A DNA stretch of 64,000 nucleotides from Nitrosomonadales bacterium (GTDB taxonomy: Bacteria; Pseudomonadota; Gammaproteobacteria; Burkholderiales; Gallionellaceae): NCBI GenBank assembly GCA_016234685.1, contig JACRAT010000043.1, positions 1-64,000 on the forward strand, in the 5' to 3' direction. Under the pieces are notes generated by a model. The model saw only the letters and a list, made by a program, of their open reading frames with translations. It made no database searches and was not told the origin of the DNA. This document shows, one piece after another, positions 13,269 through 23,641 of the stretch. Numbering within the stretch: the first letter of the stretch is position 1; every line of letters begins with the position of its first letter. The position numbers and the translations under genes were made by a program.

Positions 13269-15095
13269 ATGTGCGGAATCGTTGGAGCTATCGCGCGTCG
13301 CAACGTCGCGCCCATTTTGTTGCAAGGACTTGAGCGTCTGGAATATCGCGGCTATGACTCCGCTGGCGTGGCGTTGGTGAGCGACGGCAGGCTGAGCCGT
13401 ATCGTCAGCACTGGCCGCGTGGCAGAGTTGCGAGAAAGGGCCGCTGCTGCCACTAGCGAATTGGGTATCGCCCACACCCGCTGGGCCACACATGGTGTAC
13501 CCAGCGAACGCAATGCCCATCCGCACATGAGTTCCGAGCATGTCGCCGTGGTACACAACGGCATCATCGAAAACTATGAAGAACTGCGCGTCAATCTGAC
13601 CGCCGCAGGCTATGTTTTCACGTCCGATACCGATACCGAGGTCATCGCCCATCTCATCCACAGCCACTATGCGCGCGGCAATGGTCTGTTGGCGGCGACG
13701 CAGGCGGCATTGGCCGAACTGATCGGAGCTTATGCCATCGGTGTGGTTGCCGCCGATCAACCAGACCTGCTGATCTGCGCCCGTCGAGGTAGTCCGCTGT
13801 TGTTGGGCATCGGCGAGGGTGAGCACTTCATCGCCTCTGATGTGTCCGCCTTGTTGCCCGTGACGCAGCGCGTGGTGTATCTCGAAGAAGGCGATGTCGC
13901 CGAGATCAGCGCCGCAGGCTACCGACTGTTCGATACGGCGGGTAATCCCGTGATTCGCCCGGTGCAGGTCAGTCAGTTGAACGATGCTAGCGTATCGCTG
14001 AACGGTTACCGCCATTACATGCAGAAAGAGATCCACGAGCAGCCCGAGGCGCTGGCGAATACGCTGGAATCGGTGTGCAACAGCCAATCACTGGTTCCCG
14101 GTATCTTTGGGGCGGAAGCGGCGGCAGCTTTTGCCGAGGTGGACGGCATCCTAATTCTGGCCTGCGGAACCAGTCACCACGCGGGAATGGTGGCGCGCTA
14201 CTGGCTGGAAGAGATCGCAGGCATTCCTTGCAGTGTCGAGATCGCCAGCGAATACCGTTACCGCATCAGCGTGGCCAATCCTCGGACACTGATCGTCACC
14301 ATCTCGCAGTCCGGCGAAACAGCGGATACGCTGGCGGCGTTGAATTACGCCAAATCGCTGGGGCATCAGCACACGCTGGCGATCTGCAACGTGCCGGAAA
14401 GCGCCATCATCCGGCAATCAAAACTGCGCTTGTTGACGCGTGCCGGCCCGGAGATCGGTGTCGCCTCGACCAAGGCTTTCACCACGCAACTCGCCGCGCT
14501 GTTCCTGCTTACCTTGGTGCTGGCCAAGCAATGCGGAAAGCTGGACGCTGCGCAAGAGCAGCGCCATCTGCACGATCTGCGCCACTTACCCAGCGCCGTG
14601 CAAGCCGTACTTAAACTAGAGCCCGAGATCGCCAAGCTGGCCGAGCAATTCGTCAACAAACACCACGCCCTGTTTCTTGGGCGCGGCCTGCATTACCCCA
14701 TTGCACTCGAAGGCGCACTGAAGCTCAAGGAAATCTCCTACATCCACGCCGAAGCCTATCCTGCCGGGGAGTTGAAGCATGGCCCGCTGGCGCTGGTGGA
14801 CAAGGAGATGCCGGTCATTGCCGTCGCCCCCAACGACGCTTTGCTGGAAAAACTCAAATCCAATCTACAGGAAGTCAAAGCGCGCGGCGGTGAGTTGTAC
14901 GTGTTTGCCGATGCCAATACCCGATTCCACTCCGGCGACGGTTTTCATGTGATGCAAATGCCCGAACACGCAGGTTATTTGAGCCCTATTCTGCATACCA
15001 TCCCTTTGCAACTGTTGGCATATTACGTCGCATTGCAAAAGGGAACGGATGTGGACAAGCCAAGGAATCTCGCCAAATCCGTCACGGTGGAATAA
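13269..15095 (+). CDS. glmS: Glutamine-fructose-6-phosphate aminotransferase (isomerising)
   Basis: First committed step of amino-sugar synthesis. The N-terminal glutaminase has catalytic Cys2 (MCGIVGAIA) and [12 protein letters not shown]. Two SIS sugar-isomerase domains follow ([36 protein letters not shown]), and the conserved end is [12 protein letters not shown]. 608 residues. It lies in operon with glmU, and its 3' end is the conserved attTn7 recognition sequence. Confidence 0.98.
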   Translation: MCGIVGAIARRNVAPILLQGLERLEYRGYDSAGVALVSDGRLSRIVSTGRVAELRERAAAATSELGIAHTRWATHGVPSERNAHPHMSSEHVAVVHNGIIENYEELRVNLTAAGYVFTSDTDTEVIAHLIHSHYARGNGLLAATQAALAELIGAYAIGVVAADQPDLLICARRGSPLLLGIGEGEHFIASDVSALLPVTQRVVYLEEGDVAEISAAGYRLFDTAGNPVIRPVQVSQLNDASVSLNGYRHYMQKEIHEQPEALANTLESVCNSQSLVPGIFGAEAAAAFAEVDGILILACGTSHHAGMVARYWLEEIAGIPCSVEIASEYRYRISVANPRTLIVTISQSGETADTLAALNYAKSLGHQHTLAICNVPESAIIRQSKLRLLTRAGPEIGVASTKAFTTQLAALFLLTLVLAKQCGKLDAAQEQRHLHDLRHLPSAVQAVLKLEPEIAKLAEQFVNKHHALFLGRGLHYPIALEGALKLKEISYIHAEAYPAGELKHGPLALVDKEMPVIAVAPNDALLEKLKSNLQEVKARGGELYVFADANTRFHSGDGFHVMQMPEHAGYLSPILHTIPLQLLAYYVALQKGTDVDKPRNLAKSVTVE

Positions 15096-15125
15096 TCCAT
15101 CGTGCACGGATTTTGAGGCCGTAAT
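15050..15125 (+). other. attTn7-type site at the glmS 3' end (unoccupied)
   Basis: The last codons of glmS ([12 protein letters not shown]) form the segment recognised by TnsD in Tn7-like elements, which insert about 25 bp past the stop. No tns genes or Tn7 end follow; the next gene, 65 bp on, is an orphan ParA. The site is inferred from protein conservation, not from observed transposition. Confidence 0.4.
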
Positions 15126-15160
15126 ACCCCACATCCCCCATAACCGGGGAGTCTAACTTC

Positions 15161-15925
15161 ATGGCGGTCATCGCCATATTCAATCAGAAGGGCGGGGTCG
15201 GGAAAACGACCACCTGTCTGAATCTCACCGCTGCGCTGACTCTGGCGCAGCGGTGTCCTATCGCTATCGACCTTGATCCGCAGGCTCATCTCACACTGGC
15301 CTCGGGGATACAGAACGTGCGCGCGGAGGAAAGCATCGCCGCCTTCTTTCGTCAGCAAACGCCGTTGGCGAATCTGATGAAAGAAGCACCGGGCGGCTGG
15401 CAAGTCATCCCGGCTTCGCTCGACCTTTCCAAAATAGACGCACTTTACGGCAATGATTCCAAAGCGGCATCCCTGCTGAGACAAGGCCTGCGCGAAGAGC
15501 TGGCGCTCACCGGAGCACCGGTGCTGATCGACTGCTGCCCGATGTTGGGCGTATTGACCTTGAACGCACTGCTTGCCGCTGATCGCGTACTCATCCCGGT
15601 TTCAGCGGACTTCCTTTCCCTACAAGGCGTGCATCGGCTGGATGCCGCGCTCAATGTGTTGGAGATCCGACTCAAGCGTCGTATCGAGCGCCGGGTGGTC
15701 GTTACCCGCTTCGACGCCCGCCGCAAGCTCGCCTTCGACATCTTCGACAAAGTCAAAGAGCGCTACGGTGACCTAGTGTGCAACACCCGCATCGGCGAGA
15801 ACGTCGCGCTCGCCACCAGTCCCATGCACGGCAAAGACGTATTCTCCTTTGCCCCCCACAGCCCAGGTGCAGCCGACTACCGAGCTCTGACCATGGAGCT
15901 AGGCAAGAGCGGCTTTTTCAACTGA
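15161..15925 (+). CDS. Orphan ParA/MinD-family ATPase
   Basis: 254 residues with deviant Walker A NQKGGVGKTTT (about 8-18), Walker A' IDLDPQAHLTLASG and the LIDCCPMLGVLTLNALL switch region. It is distinct from the parA at 2821 and has no ParB partner beside it. Such orphans position other cargoes (chemoreceptors, secretion systems, carboxysomes) or have unknown roles; which applies cannot be told here. It lies between glmS and trpG with no clear RBS upstream, so the start is based on the conserved N-terminus. Confidence 0.85.
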   Translation: MAVIAIFNQKGGVGKTTTCLNLTAALTLAQRCPIAIDLDPQAHLTLASGIQNVRAEESIAAFFRQQTPLANLMKEAPGGWQVIPASLDLSKIDALYGNDSKAASLLRQGLREELALTGAPVLIDCCPMLGVLTLNALLAADRVLIPVSADFLSLQGVHRLDAALNVLEIRLKRRIERRVVVTRFDARRKLAFDIFDKVKERYGDLVCNTRIGENVALATSPMHGKDVFSFAPHSPGAADYRALTMELGKSGFFN

Positions 15926-15995
15926 GAGCCTGCCGTAGCAACCGTTGCCAGTAGTAGAATAGCCGCCGTTTGAACTTTTCCAGAGTGGTGGCGAC

Positions 15996-16565
15996 ATGCT
16001 GCTAATGATCGACAATTACGACTCCTTCACCTACAACTTGGTGCAGTATTTCGCCGAGTTGGGCGCGGATGTGGTGGTGCACCGCAACGACGAGATCAGC
16101 ATCGAGCAGATCGAGCGACTGAATCCGCAACACCTCGTGGTTTCGCCGGGGCCTTGCACGCCGAACGAGGCGGGTGTCTCGGTAGCGGCGATCAAGCACT
16201 TTGCCGGGAGAATCCCACTGCTGGGCGTCTGCCTCGGTCACCAGAGCATAGGCCAAGCCTTTGGCGGCAACATCATCCACGCCAAGACGCTGATGCACGG
16301 CAAGACCTCGCTGATCCACCACAACGGCAACAGCGTGTTCACCGGCCTGCCCGACCCGTTCACCGCGACGCGTTACCACTCGTTGGTGATCGAACGCGAG
16401 ACGCTGCCGGATTGTCTGGAAATCACCGCATGGACGGACGACGGCGAGATCATGGGCGTGCGCCACAAGACGCTGGCCGTGCATGGCGTGCAGTTCCACC
16501 CCGAATCCATCCTCACCGAACACGGCCACGACATGCTGAAGAACTTTCTGGAAGGTAAGCCATGA
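15996..16565 (+). CDS. trpG: Anthranilate synthase component II / aminodeoxychorismate synthase glutaminase
   Basis: Class I glutamine amidotransferase supplying ammonia to anthranilate synthase (often shared with PabB). 189 residues, catalytic Cys in [15 protein letters not shown] (about 75-89) and the His-Glu pair in VQFHPESI. It overlaps trpD by 4 bp. The trpE partner is not in the window. Confidence 0.95.
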   Translation: MLLMIDNYDSFTYNLVQYFAELGADVVVHRNDEISIEQIERLNPQHLVVSPGPCTPNEAGVSVAAIKHFAGRIPLLGVCLGHQSIGQAFGGNIIHAKTLMHGKTSLIHHNGNSVFTGLPDPFTATRYHSLVIERETLPDCLEITAWTDDGEIMGVRHKTLAVHGVQFHPESILTEHGHDMLKNFLEGKP

Positions 16566-17584
16566 TTACTCCGCAACAAGCGCTGACCCGGCTGATCGAG
16601 CAACGCGAGATCTTTTACGACGAGATGCTGTCGCTGATGCGGCAGATCATGCGCGGCGAAGTCACCCCGGCGCAGATCGCCGGTATCTTGGTCGGTCTGC
16701 GCGTGAAGAAGGAAACCATCGGCGAGATCTCCGGCGCGGCCTTCGTGATGCGCGAGTTCGCCACCAAAGTGCCGGTCACCCAGCGCGACCATCTGGTGGA
16801 TACCTGTGGCACGGGCGGTGATGCGGCGCACACTTTCAACATCTCTACTGCCAGCGCTTTCGTCGCGGCAGCAGCGGGTGCGCGTGTCGCCAAGCACGGC
16901 GGACGCTCGGTGTCGTCCACCTGTGGCTCCGCCGACGTGCTGGAGGCGTTGGGTGTGAACATCAATCTGACACCGGAACAGGTCGGCCATTGCGTGGACA
17001 GCATCGGTATCGGCTTCATGTTCGCGCCGAATTTCCACGGTGCGATGAAATATGCCGCGCCGGTGCGGCGCGAGTTGGGAGTCCGTACTCTGTTCAATGT
17101 GCTGGGGCCGCTGACCAATCCCGCCGGGGCCGAGAATCAGGTATTGGGTGTATTCCATCCCGATCTGGTCGGCATCCAAGCGCGCGTGTTGCAACGACTA
17201 GGCAGCCGTCATGTGCTGGTAGTGAACGGCAGCGACGGTTTGGATGAGATCACTTTGAGCGGCCCGACTTCAGTTGCTGAGCTGAAGGGTGGGCAAGTGA
17301 GCGAGTACTCCGTTAGCCCGGAAGACTTCGGATTGGCCTCGGTCTCGCTGGATGCGATCCGCGTGGACAACAAGGAGCAAGCCAAGACCATGCTGCTCAG
17401 CGTACTCGACAACCAACCCGGCGCAGCCCGCGACATCGTGCAATTGAACGCTGGCGCAGCTATCTACGTGGCTGGGTTGAGCGACACCTTGGCGCAGGGT
17501 ATCGACAAGGCTGCCGAAGTCATCGCCAGCGGAGCAGCGCGCAACAAACTGGCGCAATTGGTCAGCCTCAGTCACTCATCCTGA
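16562..17584 (+). CDS. trpD: Anthranilate phosphoribosyltransferase
   Basis: Transfers phosphoribose from PRPP to anthranilate in tryptophan synthesis. 340 residues. PRPP-binding [17 protein letters not shown] (about 80-96) and [21 protein letters not shown] (about 111-131) are intact. The ATG overlaps the trpG stop. The usual next gene, trpC, is not here but 38 kb away at 55311. Confidence 0.97.
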   Translation: MITPQQALTRLIEQREIFYDEMLSLMRQIMRGEVTPAQIAGILVGLRVKKETIGEISGAAFVMREFATKVPVTQRDHLVDTCGTGGDAAHTFNISTASAFVAAAAGARVAKHGGRSVSSTCGSADVLEALGVNINLTPEQVGHCVDSIGIGFMFAPNFHGAMKYAAPVRRELGVRTLFNVLGPLTNPAGAENQVLGVFHPDLVGIQARVLQRLGSRHVLVVNGSDGLDEITLSGPTSVAELKGGQVSEYSVSPEDFGLASVSLDAIRVDNKEQAKTMLLSVLDNQPGAARDIVQLNAGAAIYVAGLSDTLAQGIDKAAEVIASGAARNKLAQLVSLSHSS

Positions 17585-17588
17585 GTGT

Positions 17589-17612
17589 CGCCTTGCCATA
17601 TCGGGCAAGGCG
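17589..17612. other. Hairpin after trpD
   Basis: Perfect 9-bp stem CGCCTTGCC / GGCAAGGCG with a 6-nt loop, starting 4 bp after the trpD stop. It is followed by AAAATT rather than a T tract, so it may be a weak or factor-assisted terminator for trpD or an mRNA 3'-end stabiliser. Confidence 0.35.
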
Positions 17613-17651
17613 AAAATTGTGTGCAACGGCTCATGCTATTACAATGCGCCC

Positions 17652-18212
17652 ATGTCGAACCTCAATCTAAGCCACCACTTCCTTATCGCCATGCCTGCGA
17701 TGCAGGATCCCTACTTTGCCAAATCGCTGACCTACATCTGCGAGCACAACGACGAAGGCGCGATGGGCATCGTGGTGAATCGGCCGATCAGCCTGACTTT
17801 GGGTGAGCTGTTCGAGCAGATCAACATCCCCCTCAATCAGCCCGAGCTGGCTGAGACTCAGGTACATTTCGGTGGCCCGGTGCAAACCGAGCGCGGCTTC
17901 GTGTTGCACGAGTCGACAGGCGCTTGGCAATCCACCCTCAAGGTGAACGACCATATCGAGCTGACCACTTCGCGTGACATCCTGCAAGCCGTGGGTGAAG
18001 GTAATGGCCCGCATCAATTGCTGATCACCTTGGGTTACGCCGGCTGGGGTCAAGGCCAGTTGGAGGAAGAGTTGTCGCAGAACGCTTGGCTGACCGTGCC
18101 TGCCAACGAGCGCATCCTGTTCGATCTGCCGCCGGAGCGGCGTTATGCGGCGGCGATGGCCTTGCTGGGCGTGGATTACGCCACGCTTTCCGAAGATGCC
18201 GGACATGCCTGA
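17652..18212 (+). CDS. yqgE: YqgE/AlgH family protein (UPF0301)
   Basis: 186-residue protein of the conserved DUF179 family, molecular role unsettled. Family features are [20 protein letters not shown] (about 10-29) and [10 protein letters not shown]. The ATG at 17652 is taken over an upstream in-frame start because it begins the conserved region; no strong RBS is seen. It directly precedes ruvX, a linkage kept across Proteobacteria. Confidence 0.9.
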   Translation: MSNLNLSHHFLIAMPAMQDPYFAKSLTYICEHNDEGAMGIVVNRPISLTLGELFEQINIPLNQPELAETQVHFGGPVQTERGFVLHESTGAWQSTLKVNDHIELTTSRDILQAVGEGNGPHQLLITLGYAGWGQGQLEEELSQNAWLTVPANERILFDLPPERRYAAAMALLGVDYATLSEDAGHA

Positions 18213-18663
18213 GGGCGTGGTCGCGCCGCTCCTGAACGGTACTTTGCTGGCGTTCGATTTTGGCGAAAAACGCATCGGTGTGGCCTCCGGCAATACCCTG
18301 CTGAAGACCGCGCAGCCGCTCACCACCATCCACAGCGAAAAGACCGATGACCGCTTTGCCGTTATCGCCAAATTGCTGGCAGAGTGGCAGCCGACGGCGC
18401 TGGTGGTCGGCTTGCCCTGCCATGAAGATGGCGAGCCACACGCAATGACGGCGTTGTGCCGCCGTTTTGCCAACCGCCTCAAGGGGCGCTTCAAACTGCC
18501 TGTGATCCTAGTGGATGAGCGCTATACTTCCGCCGCCGCCAGTGAGGCGCTCAACGCACGCGGCATTCACGGCATCAGGCAGAAAGCCTTGCTCGACCAA
18601 GTTGCGGCACAACAGATTTTGCAAGCGTATTTCGACGAACCAACGACAGGGATTCTGGCGTGA
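18205..18663 (+). CDS. ruvX: Holliday junction resolvase-like RuvX (YqgF)
   Basis: RNase H-fold nuclease linked to 16S rRNA 5'-end processing and/or Holliday junction resolution. The acidic motifs are [12 protein letters not shown] near the N-terminus and [14 protein letters not shown] near residue 100. The 5' end overlaps yqgE. ATGs at 18196 and 18205 are both possible. The stop overlaps the pyrB GTG (GTGA). Confidence 0.92.
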   Translation: MPEGVVAPLLNGTLLAFDFGEKRIGVASGNTLLKTAQPLTTIHSEKTDDRFAVIAKLLAEWQPTALVVGLPCHEDGEPHAMTALCRRFANRLKGRFKLPVILVDERYTSAAASEALNARGIHGIRQKALLDQVAAQQILQAYFDEPTTGILA

Positions 18664-19610
18664 ATAATCCTCAACTAAACAAGCACGGTGAGTTGCAACA
18701 CTTGCTCTCCACCGAAGGGCTGCCCGCGCGCATCGTACGCGACATCTTGGATCGCGCTGAAGGTTTCCTCGGCGTCGCCGGTGAGCGCGAGATACGCAAG
18801 GTGCCGCTGCTGCACGGCAAGTCGGTGTTCAACATCTTCTTCGAGAACAGCACGCGCACTCGCACCACCTTCGAGATTGCGGCCAAGCGATTGTCCGCCG
18901 ACGTGGTCAACCTCAACATCGGTTCGTCTTCCACCAGCAAGGGCGAGACCCTGCTGGATACGGTGGATAATCTGTGCGCGATGCACGCCGATATGTTCGT
19001 GGTGCGACACTCTTCCAGCGGCGCAGCTCACCTCATCGCGCGCCATGTCGCGCCGGACATCCATGTCGTCAACGCGGGCGATGGACGTCACGCGCACCCG
19101 ACGCAGGCGCTGCTGGACATGTTCACCATCCGCCATTACAAGAAGGAATTCCATAACCTGCGCGTCGCCATCGTCGGCGATGTGTTGCATTCTCGCGTGG
19201 CGCGCTCACAGATCCACGCGCTGACCACCCTAGGTGTGCCGGAAGTGCGCGTGATTGCGCCCAAGACGCTGCTGCCGACCGCAGTGGAGAACCTCGGTGT
19301 GCAGGTCTACCACGACATGGAGCAAGGGCTGAAGGATGTGGACGTGGTGATGATGCTGCGCTTGCAGAACGAGCGGATGCAGGGCGCGTTGCTGCCTTCG
19401 GCACAGGAATACTTCAAGAAATACGGGCTGACCCAAGAGCGGCTGGCGGTGGCCAAGAGCGACGCCATCGTGATGCACCCCGGCCCGATGAATCGCGGCG
19501 TGGAGATCGACTCCAGCGTGGCCGACGGCGCGCAATCCGTCATCCTGCCGCAAGTCACCTTCGGCATCGCGGTGCGCATGGCGGTGATGAGCCTGCTGGC
19601 AGGAAAATAA
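18660..19610 (+). CDS. pyrB: Aspartate carbamoyltransferase catalytic subunit
   Basis: Condenses carbamoyl phosphate with aspartate in pyrimidine synthesis. 316 residues with carbamoyl-phosphate loop [11 protein letters not shown] (about 62-72) and [12 protein letters not shown] (about 143-154). The start is GTG overlapping the ruvX stop. No pyrR or pyrI is present. The next gene is an apparently inactive dihydroorotase-like partner, as in the pseudomonad pyrBC' arrangement. Confidence 0.97.
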   Translation: MNNPQLNKHGELQHLLSTEGLPARIVRDILDRAEGFLGVAGEREIRKVPLLHGKSVFNIFFENSTRTRTTFEIAAKRLSADVVNLNIGSSSTSKGETLLDTVDNLCAMHADMFVVRHSSSGAAHLIARHVAPDIHVVNAGDGRHAHPTQALLDMFTIRHYKKEFHNLRVAIVGDVLHSRVARSQIHALTTLGVPEVRVIAPKTLLPTAVENLGVQVYHDMEQGLKDVDVVMMLRLQNERMQGALLPSAQEYFKKYGLTQERLAVAKSDAIVMHPGPMNRGVEIDSSVADGAQSVILPQVTFGIAVRMAVMSLLAGK

Positions 19611-19612
19611 CC

Positions 19613-20887
19613 ATGAACATCCATATCAAAAATGGTCGTGTAATCGACCCCAAGAACCAGATCGACGCAGTACAGGACGTGTTCATCGGCTCGGGCCGGG
19701 TGATCGCACTGGGCAGCGCCCCGGCGGGTTTCGTCGCTGACAGGGTGATTGACGCCAGCGGGCTGGTGGTCGCGCCCGGCCTGATCGACCTCGCTGCGCG
19801 CTTGCGCGAGCCGGGCTACGAATATCGCGCCACGCTGGAATCCGAGCTGGATGCCGCCGTGGCGGGTGGCATCACCGCGCTGGCTTGCCCGCCGGATACC
19901 GATCCCGCGCTGGACGAGCCGGGGCTGGTCGAAATGCTCAAGCATCGCGCCATGATGCTCAACCAGTCGCGCGTCTACCCGGTGGGTGCGCTGACCACTG
20001 CGCTCAAGGGCGCGGAGTTGACCGAGATGGCCGAACTGGTGGACGCCGGTTGTGTCGCCTTCAGTCAGGCCGATGCGCCGCTCACCGACACCCGCGTGCT
20101 GCTGCGTGCCATGCAATATGCCGCCACCTTCGGCTACGGCGTGTGGTTGCGTCCGCAGGACAGCTTCCTCGCCAAGAACGGCGTGGCGCATGACGGCGAA
20201 GTGGCGACTCGCCTAGGCTTGCCCGCCATCCCGGTGTGCGCCGAGACCATCGCGTTGTCTACCATGCTGCAACTGGCGCGCGAGACTGGTGCGCGGCTGC
20301 ACATCTGCCGCCTGTCCAGCGCGGAGAGCGTGGAACTGGTGCGCGCTGCCAAGCGCCAAGGACTGGCGCTCACCTGTGATGTGTCGGCCAACCATGTCCA
20401 CCTGTCCGATCGCGACATCGGCTTTTTTGATTCCAATTGCCATCTGGTTCCGCCGCTACGCAGCCTGCGCGACCGTGACGCCTTGCGCGCCGGCTTACTG
20501 GACGGCAGCATCGACGCTATCTGCTCCGACCATACGCCGGTGGACGACGATGCCAAGCTGTTGCCTTTTGCCGAAGCCGAAGCCGGGGCGACCGGGCTGG
20601 AGCTGCTGCTGCCGCTCACCCTGAAATGGGCTGAGCAGGCTCGTCTGTCGTTGTCCGACGCGCTGGCCAAGGTCACCGCCGAACCGGCGCGTATCCTCGG
20701 TCAGAACGGCGGACATTTGTCCGTGGGCGCAGTGGCCGATGTCTGCGTGTTCGATCCCGCCAGCTACTGGAAGGTCGAAGCCGCCGCGCTGAAGAGTCAG
20801 GGCAAGAATACGCCGTTCCTCGGGCTGGAGATGCAGGGGCGGGTGCGCTACACGCTGGTGGATGGCCAAGTGGTATATCAAGGCTGA
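19613..20887 (+). CDS. pyrX: Dihydroorotase-like protein PyrC' (probably non-catalytic)
   Basis: 424-residue amidohydrolase-fold protein adjacent to pyrB. In active dihydroorotases the first strand carries DxHxHxREPG, whose two His bind zinc; here it reads DLAARLREPG (about 61-70), so both ligands are missing. Other family elements remain, for example CSDHTP (about 304-309). In Pseudomonas the equivalent PyrC' is catalytically dead and needed to assemble aspartate carbamoyltransferase dodecamers. By analogy this is a structural partner of PyrB, and a working PyrC should exist elsewhere. Confidence 0.88.
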   Translation: MNIHIKNGRVIDPKNQIDAVQDVFIGSGRVIALGSAPAGFVADRVIDASGLVVAPGLIDLAARLREPGYEYRATLESELDAAVAGGITALACPPDTDPALDEPGLVEMLKHRAMMLNQSRVYPVGALTTALKGAELTEMAELVDAGCVAFSQADAPLTDTRVLLRAMQYAATFGYGVWLRPQDSFLAKNGVAHDGEVATRLGLPAIPVCAETIALSTMLQLARETGARLHICRLSSAESVELVRAAKRQGLALTCDVSANHVHLSDRDIGFFDSNCHLVPPLRSLRDRDALRAGLLDGSIDAICSDHTPVDDDAKLLPFAEAEAGATGLELLLPLTLKWAEQARLSLSDALAKVTAEPARILGQNGGHLSVGAVADVCVFDPASYWKVEAAALKSQGKNTPFLGLEMQGRVRYTLVDGQVVYQG

Positions 20888-20999
20888 CCCCGTCCCCGTT
20901 GGCTGAAAAGATTCCGCTGAACGTATGCCTCCCCCGTTTGGGGGAGATGAAACAGCCGCTCGAAGCGGCTTATGGTTTGATCGTCATTTAGGCTTACAC

Positions 21000-23126
21000 A
21001 TGAACCCATTACTCGATACCTCCGGTCTGCCGCGCTTTGCGGAGATCAAACCCGAACACGTTACGCCTGCCATCGAGCAGCTGCTGGCGGACAACCGTGC
21101 ACTGATAGCGCGCCTGCTGGCAGATGAGGTCGCTCCCACCTGGGACAACTTCATGCTGCCGATGGAAGATGCCAACGAGCGGCTGGCGCGCACCTGGGGG
21201 CCGGTCGGGCATCTGAATGCGGTGATGAACTCGCCCGAGTTGCGCGAGGTGTACAACGCCAACCTGCCCAGGATCACCCAGTATTACGCCGAGCTGGGGC
21301 AGAATCTGGCCCTGTTCAACAAGGTCAAGGCGCTGCGTGCCAGCGCCGAGTTCGATACGCTGTCTGTCGCGCGCAAGAAGATCATCGAGAACGAACTGCG
21401 CGACTTCCGCTTGGGCGGCGCCGAGTTGCCGGACGAGGTGAAGGTGCGCTTCTTGGCTATACAGGAAGAACACTCCACGCTCAGCTCGCGCTATTCCGAC
21501 AATCTGCTGGATGCGACCAACGCTTACGAGCGCGTAGTCGAGGACGAAGCTGAATTGGCTGGTCTGCCGGACGATGCGAAACAAGCGGCGCGCGATGCCG
21601 CCGATAGCGCCCTCTCCCTCCGGGGGATAACCAGCGACTTGCCCGCTGGCGGGCTTAGTCGAATGGCTAGTAGTTCCATCAGGGATGGGGTGGGGGAGCG
21701 TGGCGATAAGCCACGCTGGCTGTTCACCCTGAAAGCGCCATCCTATCTGCCGCTGATGCAATACGCCGACAACCGCGCCTTGCGCGAAGAGATGTACCGC
21801 GCCTACAGCACGCGCGCCGCCGAGTTCGGCAAGCCGGACTGGGACAACACGCCATTGATGGCGCAGTTGCTCAAGTTGCGCGCCGAAGAGGCTGCGCTAC
21901 TGGGTTTCAACAATGCCGCTGAGTTGTCGCTGGCCACCAAGATGGCCAATACGCCGCAGCAAGTGCTGGACTTCCTGCGCGAACTGGCGCGACGCGCGCG
22001 TCCATTTGCCGAGCAGGATCTGGCCGAGTTGCGCGAATTCGCTCGTACCGAGTTGGGACTCGACGATCCGCAGTCTTGGGACATCGGCTACATCAGCGAG
22101 AAACTGCGCGAGCGTCGCTACGCTTTCTCCGAGCAGGAAGTGAAGCAGTATTTCCCCGAGGATGCCGTGCTGGCGGGCATGTTCCGCGTCACCGAGACCC
22201 TGTTCGGCGTGAAGCTGCGCGCCTCGACCGCGCCGATGTGGCATGAAGACGCGCGTTTCTTCGACATTCTGGATGCGGGCGGCAAGCTGATCGGTCAGTT
22301 CTACCTCGACCTCTACGCCCGCGCCAGCAAGCGCGGCGGGGCGTGGATGGACGATGCCGTGACCCGTCGGCGACTGGCCTCGGGCGCGATCCAAACACCG
22401 GTGGCCTATCTCAACTGCAACTTCTCCGCCCCGGTCGGTGGCAAGCCCGCCGTGTTCACCCACGACGAGGTCATCACCCTGTTCCACGAATTCGGTCACG
22501 GCTTGCACCATCTGCTGACCGAGATCGAAGACCTGCCGGTGTCCGGCATCAACGGCGTGGAATGGGACGCGGTCGAGCTGCCCAGCCAGTTCATGGAGAA
22601 TTTTTGCTGGGAATGGTCGGTGCTGCAAGGCATGACTCGCCACGTAGAGAGCGGCGCGACCCTGCCGCGCGAGCTGTTCGACAAGATGCTGGCGGCCAAA
22701 AACTTCCAGAGCGGCCTGGCGACGTTGCGCCAGATCGAGTTTTCCTTGTTTGACATGCGTTTGCACAGCGACTTCGACCCGAACTCCGGCAAGACCGTGC
22801 TGCAACTGCTGGACGAGGTGCGACTAGAGGTCGCCGTGCTGATCCCGCCCAGCTTCAACCGCTTCCCCAACAGCTTCTCGCACATCTTCGCGGGCGGCTA
22901 TTCGGCAGGCTATTACAGCTACAAATGGGCCGAAGTGCTGTCCGCCGATGCCTATAGCCTGTTCGAGGAGACTGGCGTACTCAACGCCGACACCGGCGCG
23001 CGCTTCCGCCGCGAGGTGCTGGCAGCGGGCGGACATCGCCCGGCGATGGATTCCTTCGTCGCTTTCCGTGGCCGCGAACCGGCCATCGACGCGCTGTTGC
23101 GTCACAACGGATTGGCGGCGGACTGA
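21000..23126 (+). CDS. prlC: Oligopeptidase A (M3 family) with an in-frame repeat insertion
   Basis: Cytoplasmic zinc peptidase degrading short peptides, including cleaved signal peptides. Active site HEFGHGLHH begins at His496. The ATG at 21000 gives 708 residues, longer than E. coli OpdA (680). The excess is explained by about 35 residues at roughly 203-238, between AARDAADSA and WLFTLKAPSYLP, encoded by a palindromic repeat element that keeps the frame. All catalytic parts lie downstream and look intact. Confidence 0.95.
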   Translation: MNPLLDTSGLPRFAEIKPEHVTPAIEQLLADNRALIARLLADEVAPTWDNFMLPMEDANERLARTWGPVGHLNAVMNSPELREVYNANLPRITQYYAELGQNLALFNKVKALRASAEFDTLSVARKKIIENELRDFRLGGAELPDEVKVRFLAIQEEHSTLSSRYSDNLLDATNAYERVVEDEAELAGLPDDAKQAARDAADSALSLRGITSDLPAGGLSRMASSSIRDGVGERGDKPRWLFTLKAPSYLPLMQYADNRALREEMYRAYSTRAAEFGKPDWDNTPLMAQLLKLRAEEAALLGFNNAAELSLATKMANTPQQVLDFLRELARRARPFAEQDLAELREFARTELGLDDPQSWDIGYISEKLRERRYAFSEQEVKQYFPEDAVLAGMFRVTETLFGVKLRASTAPMWHEDARFFDILDAGGKLIGQFYLDLYARASKRGGAWMDDAVTRRRLASGAIQTPVAYLNCNFSAPVGGKPAVFTHDEVITLFHEFGHGLHHLLTEIEDLPVSGINGVEWDAVELPSQFMENFCWEWSVLQGMTRHVESGATLPRELFDKMLAAKNFQSGLATLRQIEFSLFDMRLHSDFDPNSGKTVLQLLDEVRLEVAVLIPPSFNRFPNSFSHIFAGGYSAGYYSYKWAEVLSADAYSLFEETGVLNADTGARFRREVLAAGGHRPAMDSFVAFRGREPAIDALLRHNGLAAD
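21611..21698 (+). repeat. Palindromic repeat, copy A (inside prlC)
   Basis: GC-rich CCTCTCCCTCC start and GGGATGGGGTGGGGGAG end, with an inner GGATAACCAGCGACTT block and a 26-bp segment (21657-21682) that matches copy B in hrpA at 22 of 26 positions. It is in the same reading frame as copy B, giving SRMASSSIR. A separate small hairpin (AGCGTGGC / GCCACGCT, 21697-21717) follows immediately. Confidence 0.85.
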
Positions 23127-23131
23127 GCGCG

Positions 23132-23626
23132 ATGCGGTTCTTCTGGCTGATCGGTCTGGCCGCATTCGCACTGAGCAGTGCCGCCTCGGCTGAGTTCTAT
23201 CGCTGGGTGGATAGCGCCGGCAAAGTGCATTACGGCGATGCTCTGCCAGCGGATGCCCAGCGCAGCGAACAGAAATCGCCGACTGCGTCGGTGGTCGAGG
23301 GCAAGAGCGACCAGTCGTACGCCACCCGGCGCGCGCACGAACGTTATCCGGTCACTCTGTATGTGGCGGAGAACTGCGTCGAAGCTTGCACGCAGGCGCG
23401 CAACCTGTTGAATAAGCGCGGTATCCCGTTCAGCGAAAGACGCTTGGTCACACCCGAGGAGATCGCCGCGTTCAAGCAGGAATCCGGCGGCAATGGCACG
23501 CCCGCGCTCGCGGTCGGGCGCAAGTATCTGCTCGGCTTTCAAGCCGGGGAGTGGAATGGCGAACTGGATGCCGCAGGCTATCCCAAGCTCGCGCCGTATC
23601 GGCCTCAAGACAGCTCCGTCCGCTAA
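23132..23626 (+). CDS. Secreted DUF4124 / glutaredoxin-like protein
   Basis: 164 residues. The N-terminus is a signal peptide (1-20, ending ASA). A DUF4124 segment follows (EFYRWVDSAGKVHYGD, about 21-36), then a thioredoxin/glutaredoxin-like domain (about 73-150). The Cys pair is CVEAC (82 and 86), spaced by three residues rather than the usual CPxC. Probably a periplasmic thiol protein; substrate unknown. It starts 5 bp after prlC. Confidence 0.75.
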   Translation: MRFFWLIGLAAFALSSAASAEFYRWVDSAGKVHYGDALPADAQRSEQKSPTASVVEGKSDQSYATRRAHERYPVTLYVAENCVEACTQARNLLNKRGIPFSERRLVTPEEIAAFKQESGGNGTPALAVGRKYLLGFQAGEWNGELDAAGYPKLAPYRPQDSSVR

Positions 23627-23641
23627 GGTGCGCCTTGCCAG

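Noticed and set aside
15023-15484. Antisense frame at the glmS end with a [11 protein letters not shown]-like start
   Set aside because: This is the well-known artefact from the reverse complement of the conserved glmS C-terminus; no independent support.
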